This document shows positions 33,892 to 38,891 of a stretch of DNA of 38,891 nt, piece by piece. Positions within the stretch are counted from its first letter, which is position 1, and each line of letters begins with the position of its first letter. The translations under genes were made by a program, and so were the position numbers. The notes beneath the pieces are model-generated. The model was not told the origin of the DNA. It ran no database searches and saw nothing but the letters and a program-made list of their open reading frames with translations. The DNA comes from Chlorobium sp. (lineage in GTDB: Bacteria; Bacteroidota; Chlorobiia; Chlorobiales; Chlorobiaceae), in contig SZXW01000005.1 of the NCBI GenBank assembly GCA_005862285.1, forward strand, positions 1 through 38,891. Reading direction: 5' to 3'.

Positions 33892-34677
33892 ATGAAAAAC
33901 CTTTTTTCCCCACGGATCAGCCTTGTCTTTGTTCTTTCACTATTCATCATGCTCACCGGTTGTGAAAAAAGGGAGAAAATCACTCGTCTCAAGCAGCTTT
34001 CCGGAAAGGAGTTTGCCATACCGACAGGGACGGTTGCCGATAAACTGGTGCTTTCGAAAATACCTGATGCAAAATTCAAATATTTCAACAGCGTCATGGA
34101 TGCAGCACTTGCCGTTAAAACGGGCAAAGCCGATGCGGCAGCATATGATGAACCTATCCTGAAAAACATAGCGGCCAAAAACAGCGGTATTTCTGTTCTG
34201 TCGGAAATGATCACCAACGACAATTACGGTTTTGCTGTCCGCCTCGATGACAAAAAACTGAAAGATGCCATCGATTCCACCGTCAAGGAGCTGAAACAGA
34301 GCGGGACCTATGACGACATGATGCACCGGTGGTTTCCTAAAACAGGTAATCCTGCCCCGATGCCGGTTATAACCTCGGATGGCACCAAAGGCGTCATCAG
34401 GTTCGGCACCGCTTCGGTAACCGAGCCGTTTTCCTTTGTCGACGGTTCCGGAAAAGTGGTGGGATTTGATATCGAACTTGCTTCATACGTTGCGAAAAAA
34501 ATGGGCAGGAAGCTTGAAATCGTCAATATGGATTTCGGCGGTATGATCCCTGCACTGATTACCGGCAAAGTCGATATGATCGGAGCCTGCATAACCATCA
34601 CCGGCGAACGCTCCAAACAGGTACTGTTTTCCGATCCTTATTATATCGGGGGAATAGCGGCGATGGTCAGGGACTGA
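33892..34677 (+). CDS. Lipoprotein with circularly permuted family-3 solute-binding domain (copy 2)
   Basis: 261 residues from the ATG at 33892, preferred over 33874 because GAGGA lies just upstream and a better signal peptide results. The lipobox is LTGC (Cys24). The layout is the same as copy 1: the lobe-2 segment comes first (SGKEFAIPTGTVADKL, ADAAAYDEPIL, ending LKQSGTYDDMMHRWF), then the normal N-terminal half (IRFGTASVTEPFSFVDG, GFDIELASYVAKKMG, ITGERSKQVLFSDPYY). D86 is kept. The two copies are clearly paralogous, separated by the ATPase and switch genes. It is likely to deliver ligand to, or signal to, the fused permeases downstream. Confidence 0.85.
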   Translation: MKNLFSPRISLVFVLSLFIMLTGCEKREKITRLKQLSGKEFAIPTGTVADKLVLSKIPDAKFKYFNSVMDAALAVKTGKADAAAYDEPILKNIAAKNSGISVLSEMITNDNYGFAVRLDDKKLKDAIDSTVKELKQSGTYDDMMHRWFPKTGNPAPMPVITSDGTKGVIRFGTASVTEPFSFVDGSGKVVGFDIELASYVAKKMGRKLEIVNMDFGGMIPALITGKVDMIGACITITGERSKQVLFSDPYYIGGIAAMVRD

Positions 34678-34697
34678 AGTGTTCTATCGTTTAAAAA

Positions 34698-36230
34698 ATG
34701 AAGCAGATAACGCGATCTATATTCACAGTTTTCCTGTCGCTTTTCGTTCTTGCTTCCTGTAGCGGGAGGCATGATGTTCAAAGCAGGCAGGGTAAACCCC
34801 TGTATGCTTCGGTAGAAGATGTGGCAGCCGGACGTATCGGTGTGCTGCTCGGTTCGACACACGACCAGTATGCAAGGAAAAACTTCACCAGGGCCACAAT
34901 ACTGGAGTATAAATCGCTGCCTGACCTTATAATGGCAGTGAAAACCGGAAAGGCCGATGCCGGTATCTACAATTCCGTTCAACTTCCGGAACTGCTTCAT
35001 GAGCAGAGTGAGCTCGGCATTTTGGGGAAACCGCTTTTTTCCTCCAGTACTGCCATGGGTTTCAAAAAGGGTGACAAGGAACTCCGTATGTCGTTCAACA
35101 AGTTCCTTGCAGAGATTCGCCAGAATGGTGTGTATGACGATATGGTCCGCAGGTGGATGAAAAACCGGGATACCCATATGCCAGATATAAGGAGCAATGA
35201 GAAGGCGAAAAGGACGCTTGTTGTCGGAAATGTTTTTGATATGGGTTTGCCGTTTACAGCTGTAAGCGACAACAGGCTCGTTGGTTTCAATGTCGAACTG
35301 ATTGACAGGTTCGGGGTGTATCTTGGAAAGAATGTCGTTTATCGGAATCTTGAGTTCGGCAACCTTATCGCATCGCTTTCAACCGGTAAAATCGATATGA
35401 TCGGATCGGTGCTGGCAATCACGCCGGAGCGGGCAAAAAGCATCGATTTTTCCGATCCCTATTTTGATGCGGATGCATGCATGTTCGCACTCAGGAAAAA
35501 TATCGCGGTACCGGGGGTTGATTCCGGAAAAACGGATAACAGTGATGTCCCGACATCGTTTTTCTCCGGCATTGTCGAGAGCTTCAGGAACAATATCATC
35601 CGGGAGAACCGCTGGAAGCTCATAGTGGAGGGGCTCCAGGTCACGATAGTGATCTCCTTTTTGTCGGCTCTCCTTGGAACATTTTTAGGCGGTTTTATCT
35701 GTCTGCTGAGAATGTCGAAAAACATGGTGCTCCAGTCGGCAGGGAGAACATACATAACTATCATGCGGGGCATACCCGTTCTGGTTGTACTGATGCTGAT
35801 TTTCTATGTCGTGTTCGCTTCGGTTAACATAGATCCGGTTTTTGTGTCGGTCATAGCATTCGGGATGAATTTTGCAGCATATGCGGCGGAGATATATCGT
35901 GCAGGCATAGAGAGTATCGACCGGGGGCAGACGGAAGCAGGTGTCGCAATGGGGTTTACAAAAGTGCAGATCTTCCTTGATATTATCCTGCCTCAGACGG
36001 TCATGCGGATCCTGCCGGTTTACAAGGGGGAGTTTATCACCCTGGTAAAGATGACCTCTATTGTCGGCTACATCGCTGTTCAGGACCTTACAAAGGCAAG
36101 CGACATCATCCGGAGCCGGACTTTCGACGCTTTTTTCCCGATTATCATGGTAGCCGTTCTTTATTTTCTTATTTCCTGGACTCTAATGCTTTTGATCGAC
36201 CGTCTTGAAGTTCGGTCATTCCAGAGCTGA
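34698..36230 (+). CDS. Permuted solute-binding domain fused to ABC permease (copy 1)
   Basis: 510 residues. Lipobox LASC (Cys21). The permuted binding domain spans about 35-265 (AAGRIGVLLGSTHDQYA, ADAGIYNSVQL, VYDDMVRRWM, then LVVGNVFDMGLPF, GFNVEL and ITPERAKSIDFSDPYF). A permease domain covers about 300-500 with the EAA loop YRAGIESIDRGQTEAGVAMG and RGIPVLVVLMLIFYVVFAS. The permease is of the HisM/GlnP amino-acid type. Position 92 is Asn where the free binding proteins have Asp86, and GFN replaces GFD, so ligand binding may be changed or lost. It is 20 bases after copy 2 of the binding protein. Two such fusions could form the permease dimer. Confidence 0.88.
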   Translation: MKQITRSIFTVFLSLFVLASCSGRHDVQSRQGKPLYASVEDVAAGRIGVLLGSTHDQYARKNFTRATILEYKSLPDLIMAVKTGKADAGIYNSVQLPELLHEQSELGILGKPLFSSSTAMGFKKGDKELRMSFNKFLAEIRQNGVYDDMVRRWMKNRDTHMPDIRSNEKAKRTLVVGNVFDMGLPFTAVSDNRLVGFNVELIDRFGVYLGKNVVYRNLEFGNLIASLSTGKIDMIGSVLAITPERAKSIDFSDPYFDADACMFALRKNIAVPGVDSGKTDNSDVPTSFFSGIVESFRNNIIRENRWKLIVEGLQVTIVISFLSALLGTFLGGFICLLRMSKNMVLQSAGRTYITIMRGIPVLVVLMLIFYVVFASVNIDPVFVSVIAFGMNFAAYAAEIYRAGIESIDRGQTEAGVAMGFTKVQIFLDIILPQTVMRILPVYKGEFITLVKMTSIVGYIAVQDLTKASDIIRSRTFDAFFPIIMVAVLYFLISWTLMLLIDRLEVRSFQS

Positions 36231-36317
36231 GCCGAATGAAATTTACTGTCGTCTCGTGATGATTTACTCGGAAAGAAGGAAGCGCTGTGAATTAGCACAT
36301 TGTTCAACATGTTATCA

Positions 36318-37877
36318 ATGAAACGATTTTTTCGTGCCTTGGCTGCTGCCTGCATGTTTGCGTTCATTCTCGCTTCCTGCGTCAGCCAGAATGGAAAGGG
36401 AGGTTCAGCAGAGAATACAGGGTATGCATCTGCCGATGACCTGAAAAACAGGCGCATAGCTGTGATGCTTGGCTCGGTCCACGACCGGTACGCGAAAAAA
36501 AACTATCCGGACGCCACGATCCTGCAATACAAATCTCCTACCGACCTGGTGGTTGCCGTAAAAACAGGGAAGGCCGATGCGGCCATCTATACCTATGACG
36601 AACTTGCCGAGGTTCTGAAACAGCATACCGATCTCGGACTTCTGGGCAAACCGCTTTTTGCGACGCCTGTGGCCATGGGATTTCACAAGGGAGATGATGA
36701 GCTGCGGGTTTCATTCAACCGTTTTCTGAAGCAAATCCGGGATAACGATGTGTATGACGATATGATGCAGCGGTGGATAAAAAGCGGCAGCACGGTTATG
36801 CCGGATATTCCTTCGGCCGGTAAATCCACGGGGACGCTTGTTGTCGGCATGGTAAACGATAACGGACTTCCGTTCACGGCGGTCAAGGACAATAAACTTG
36901 TCGGTTTCAATATCGAGCTTCTCGACAGGTTCGCGGCTTCAATCGGCAAGAACGTGACCTACCAGAACCTTGAGTTCGGCAGTCTTATAGCGGCGCTCGA
37001 AAGCAGAAAAATCGATATGATCGGTACGGTCATGTCGGTAACTGACGAGAGGAAGAAAAACGTCGATTTTTCCGAGCCCTATTATGCACAGGATGTCTAT
37101 GCGTTTACGCTCAAATCGAATATCGTATCCCCCGGGAATAGCACGGCCCATGAGGCCCGGTTCCGGATGCCTCCCTTTCTTGACGGCATCATCAGCAGTT
37201 TCCAGAGCAACATCGTCCAGGAGAACCGCTGGCGCCTGATCATCGACGGTCTCTGGGTAACGGTGGTTATCTCGTTCCTCTCGACCATGTGGGGAACGGT
37301 GCTCGGCGGATTCATCTGTTTCATGCGCATGTCGCACGTAAAGCCGCTTGAAATGGCGGCGAAGTTCTACATTTCGATCATGCGCGGCACGCCGGTGCTC
37401 GTGGTTCTCATGCTGATCTTCTATGTGGTATTCGCATCGGTGAACATCGATCCGGTCATTGTGGCTGTGATCGCCTTCGGACTGAATTTCGGTGCCTATG
37501 CATCGGAAATCTACCGGGCGGGGATCGAGAGCATCGACCGGGGACAGACCGAAGCCGGCATCGCGATGGGGTTCACCAAAGTGCAGACTTTCCGGTACAT
37601 CATTCTGCCGCAGACGATCATAAGGATCCTGCCTGTTTACAAGGGAGAGTTCATATCGCTGGTGAAAATGACCTCGATCGTTGGTTACATAGCCGTGCAG
37701 GACCTCACAAAGGCGAGCGACATCATCCGGAGCCGGACCTTCGACGCTTTTTTCCCGATCATCATGGTTGCTGTGCTCTACTATCTGATTTCATGGTCGC
37801 TGCTGCTCTTCATCGGACACATGGAAAAGACGATCGATCCGAGGCTCAAGCGCAGAGCAGCGACGCAACAGGCATGA
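36318..37877 (+). CDS. Permuted solute-binding domain fused to ABC permease (copy 2)
   Basis: 519 residues from the ATG at 36318; an ATG at 36309 and a TTG at 36300 are alternatives, and none has a close ribosome site. The signal ends in lipobox LASC (Cys21). The order is the same as in copy 1: permuted binding domain (NRRIAVMLGSVHDRYAKK, ADAAIYTYDEL, VYDDMMQRWI, LVVGMVNDNGLPF, GFNIELLDRF, VTDERKKNVDFSEPYY), then the permease with YRAGIESIDRGQTEAGIAMG. Position 92 is Thr in place of the ligand-contact Asp. The permease halves of the two fusions are nearly the same sequence, pointing to a tandem duplication. Last gene of the operon; 88 bases separate it from copy 1. Confidence 0.87.
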   Translation: MKRFFRALAAACMFAFILASCVSQNGKGGSAENTGYASADDLKNRRIAVMLGSVHDRYAKKNYPDATILQYKSPTDLVVAVKTGKADAAIYTYDELAEVLKQHTDLGLLGKPLFATPVAMGFHKGDDELRVSFNRFLKQIRDNDVYDDMMQRWIKSGSTVMPDIPSAGKSTGTLVVGMVNDNGLPFTAVKDNKLVGFNIELLDRFAASIGKNVTYQNLEFGSLIAALESRKIDMIGTVMSVTDERKKNVDFSEPYYAQDVYAFTLKSNIVSPGNSTAHEARFRMPPFLDGIISSFQSNIVQENRWRLIIDGLWVTVVISFLSTMWGTVLGGFICFMRMSHVKPLEMAAKFYISIMRGTPVLVVLMLIFYVVFASVNIDPVIVAVIAFGLNFGAYASEIYRAGIESIDRGQTEAGIAMGFTKVQTFRYIILPQTIIRILPVYKGEFISLVKMTSIVGYIAVQDLTKASDIIRSRTFDAFFPIIMVAVLYYLISWSLLLFIGHMEKTIDPRLKRRAATQQA

Positions 37878-37887
37878 CCCTGGTGGC

Positions 37888-38133
37888 TCAGTGCGACATG
37901 AATTTGTTGATCACATAAAGGATGAAGCTGAGCAGGATGGAAAGAAGGATGGATGTGCCGAGGGGGAAATAGAAATGGAAATTTTCCTTTTCTACCTTGA
38001 TGTCGAGGGGAAGATTGCCGATCCAGTGCAGCCAGTTCGACGCTCCGGCTTTTCCTGCGGCCATGAGAAGCAGTCCTAAAAGCACGGCGGCAAGGCCTCC
38101 GATGACAAGTATTTTTCCGGCTTCAGAAAACAC
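37888..38133 (-). CDS. DUF2905 small membrane protein
   Basis: 81 residues with two transmembrane helices (about 5-27 and 55-76) joined by WIGNLPLDIKVEKENFHFYF, the DUF2905 signature (GxLPxDIxxxxxNxxxYFP). Function unknown. It converges on the ABC operon with ten bases between the stops and is divergent from secG. Confidence 0.9.
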   Translation of the reverse strand: MFSEAGKILVIGGLAAVLLGLLLMAAGKAGASNWLHWIGNLPLDIKVEKENFHFYFPLGTSILLSILLSFILYVINKFMSH

Positions 38134-38218
38134 GGCTTGGATATTTTTTAAAAGTTGCTAACTTAAGGCCTTTAACACGGAAGATACGATATTCGGGAAT
38201 TAATAAAAGCAGCTTGAA

Positions 38219-38593
38219 ATGCATCTATTCATTGTAATTGTCAGCTTTCTTGCAGCGATCATGCTTGTCGGTGTTATCCTTCTGCAGAGCCCTAAAAGCG
38301 GCAGCGGACTGACCGGCGGCATCTCGACTCTCGGAACGGTCCAGACGCTCGGTGTCAGAAGGACCGGCGATTTCCTGAGCAAGACGACGGCCATTCTTGC
38401 CGCGATTGTCCTGCTGCTTTGTTTTATCGCCCAGTTCACCCTGCCCGGCAGACAGTCTGCAAAGGCAACGAAAAGCGTCCTTCAGGAAAATGTACCCATG
38501 GTTCCTATGACGCCTTCAGCTCCTGCAGTTCCTTCCGCTCCGGTGGCTCCGGCCCCGGTTTCACCGGCAGCTCCAGCCGCACCGGCAAAATAA
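38219..38593 (+). CDS. secG: Protein translocase subunit SecG
   Basis: 124 residues. Two transmembrane helices (about 2-22 and 56-77) flank the conserved cytoplasmic loop [19 protein letters not shown], typical of SecG. It assists SecYE-mediated export. The C-terminal 30 residues are almost only Pro, Ala, Val and Ser (for example [16 protein letters not shown]), a low-complexity tail of no assigned role. It is followed by a tRNA after ten bases, probably on the same transcript. Confidence 0.93.
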   Translation: MHLFIVIVSFLAAIMLVGVILLQSPKSGSGLTGGISTLGTVQTLGVRRTGDFLSKTTAILAAIVLLLCFIAQFTLPGRQSAKATKSVLQENVPMVPMTPSAPAVPSAPVAPAPVSPAAPAAPAK

Positions 38594-38602
38594 GAATATG
38601 CT

Positions 38603-38675
38603 GCACCCGTGGCTCAATCGGTAGAGCAACTGACTCTTAATCAGTGGGTTCCAGGTTCGAGTCCTGGCGGGTGCA
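38603..38675 (+). tRNA. trnK: tRNA-Lys (CTT anticodon)
   Basis: The arms GCACCCG and CGGGTGC pair fully. The anticodon stem-loop ACTGACTCTTAATCAGT gives CTT. The T arm is CCAGGTTCGAGTCCTGG. CCA is not encoded. It lies ten bases after the secG stop. Confidence 0.92.
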
Positions 38676-38686
38676 CGAGATAAAAT

Positions 38687-38718
38687 AAAGGCTTACAGGT
38701 TTTGACTTGTAAGCCTTT
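38687..38718 (+). terminator. Hairpin after tRNA-Lys
   Basis: AAAGGCTTACA (38687-38697) pairs perfectly with TGTAAGCCTTT (38708-38718), loop GGTTTTGACT. The T tract after it (CGTGTTTTG) is weak. It would end the secG-tRNA transcript and, on the other strand, face the gene at 38772. Confidence 0.65.
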
Positions 38719-38771
38719 CGTGTTTTGTGGCGTAACAGATGTTTTCTCGTCAGGTGTTATCTGCGCATTTG

Positions 38772-38891
38772 TTACAAAACAAAATCCGATGCCTTGATGC
38801 TGCTGACACCCGACAGCTTGATGGCGAATTCCGAGTCCGCATCGCTGTCCGTATTACCGTACAGAATTCCCGTAGCACTGTCAAACCTTAG
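38772..38891 (-). CDS. C-terminus of an RTX/VCBS-type calcium-binding secreted protein (partial)
   Basis: The last 39 codons of a gene entering from the right; the stop TAA is at 38774-38772. The peptide includes RFDSATGILYGNTDSDADSE and ends VSSIKASDFVL. This matches the closing segment of RTX/haemolysin-type and large VCBS adhesin proteins, which usually read as a tyrosine/Asp-rich turn followed by a final short hydrophobic end acting as a type I secretion signal. The upstream part lies outside the window, so size and domain order are unknown. Confidence 0.65.
   Translation of the reverse strand, partial: LRFDSATGILYGNTDSDADSEFAIKLSGVSSIKASDFVL

Overview
The window reads as chromosomal DNA of a green sulfur bacterium (Chlorobiaceae). 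This is inferred, not proven. It rests on a metK-ahcY operon with a leader resembling the SAM-Chlorobi RNA motif, a promoter in front of it resembling the TTTG / TAnnTTTG type of the Bacteroidetes/Chlorobi group, a nitrogenase-associated thioredoxin-fold protein, and the general gene content. Gene density is high, coding strands are mixed, and there is no rRNA, phage, transposase or CRISPR array.

Layout. 1-3.5 kb (mostly minus strand): start of a small exported protein, a 144-bp imperfect palindrome, a VIT1/CCC1-type transporter, a degenerate sigma-like protein, bacterioferritin and a YceI protein. 3.6-7.5 kb: a SAM-I riboswitch controlling a PLP transsulfuration enzyme, a YgjP-type metallopeptidase, a small membrane protein and alanine dehydrogenase. 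7.5-13.2 kb: a PPC-domain protein, a TspO lacking its first helix, a NifO-like protein with a small partner, a SulP anion transporter, a UPF0149 protein and rubrerythrin. 13.2-18.7 kb: two small unknowns, a CPA2/Kef antiporter, a zinc-ribbon membrane protein, an alpha/beta hydrolase and trpF. 18.8-19.6 kb: non-coding tandem repeats of about 310 bp. 19.7-25 kb: tRNA-Gln, ahcY and metK with the structured leader, a sugar nucleotidyltransferase, a Nudix hydrolase and a Pro-Arg-His-Glu tRNA cluster. 25-30.7 kb: pheT, a coiled-coil gene, zapA, a 6S-like RNA, rny and hisB. 31-37.9 kb: an unusual ABC transporter operon. 37.9-38.9 kb: DUF2905, secG, tRNA-Lys and the C-terminus of an RTX/VCBS-like protein.

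The most notable part is 31078-37877. Seven co-directional genes encode four lipoproteins whose family-3 solute-binding domain is circularly permuted (lobe-2 segment first, canonical N-terminal half second). Two of them are fused to amino-acid-type permease domains. There is also a GlnQ-like ATPase with a C-terminal tail that looks like a degenerate RsbW-type ATPase, a STAS protein, and an intact RsbW-like kinase whose start abuts the STAS stop. The gene set suggests an amino-acid-type importer or sensor tied to a partner-switch module. The two free binding proteins keep a ligand-contact Asp that both fused copies have lost.

Other themes: SAM/methionine control by two different RNA leaders in one window (3.7 kb and 22.7 kb), iron and oxidative-stress proteins (bacterioferritin, rubrerythrin, VIT1-like), and several palindromic intergenic repeats.
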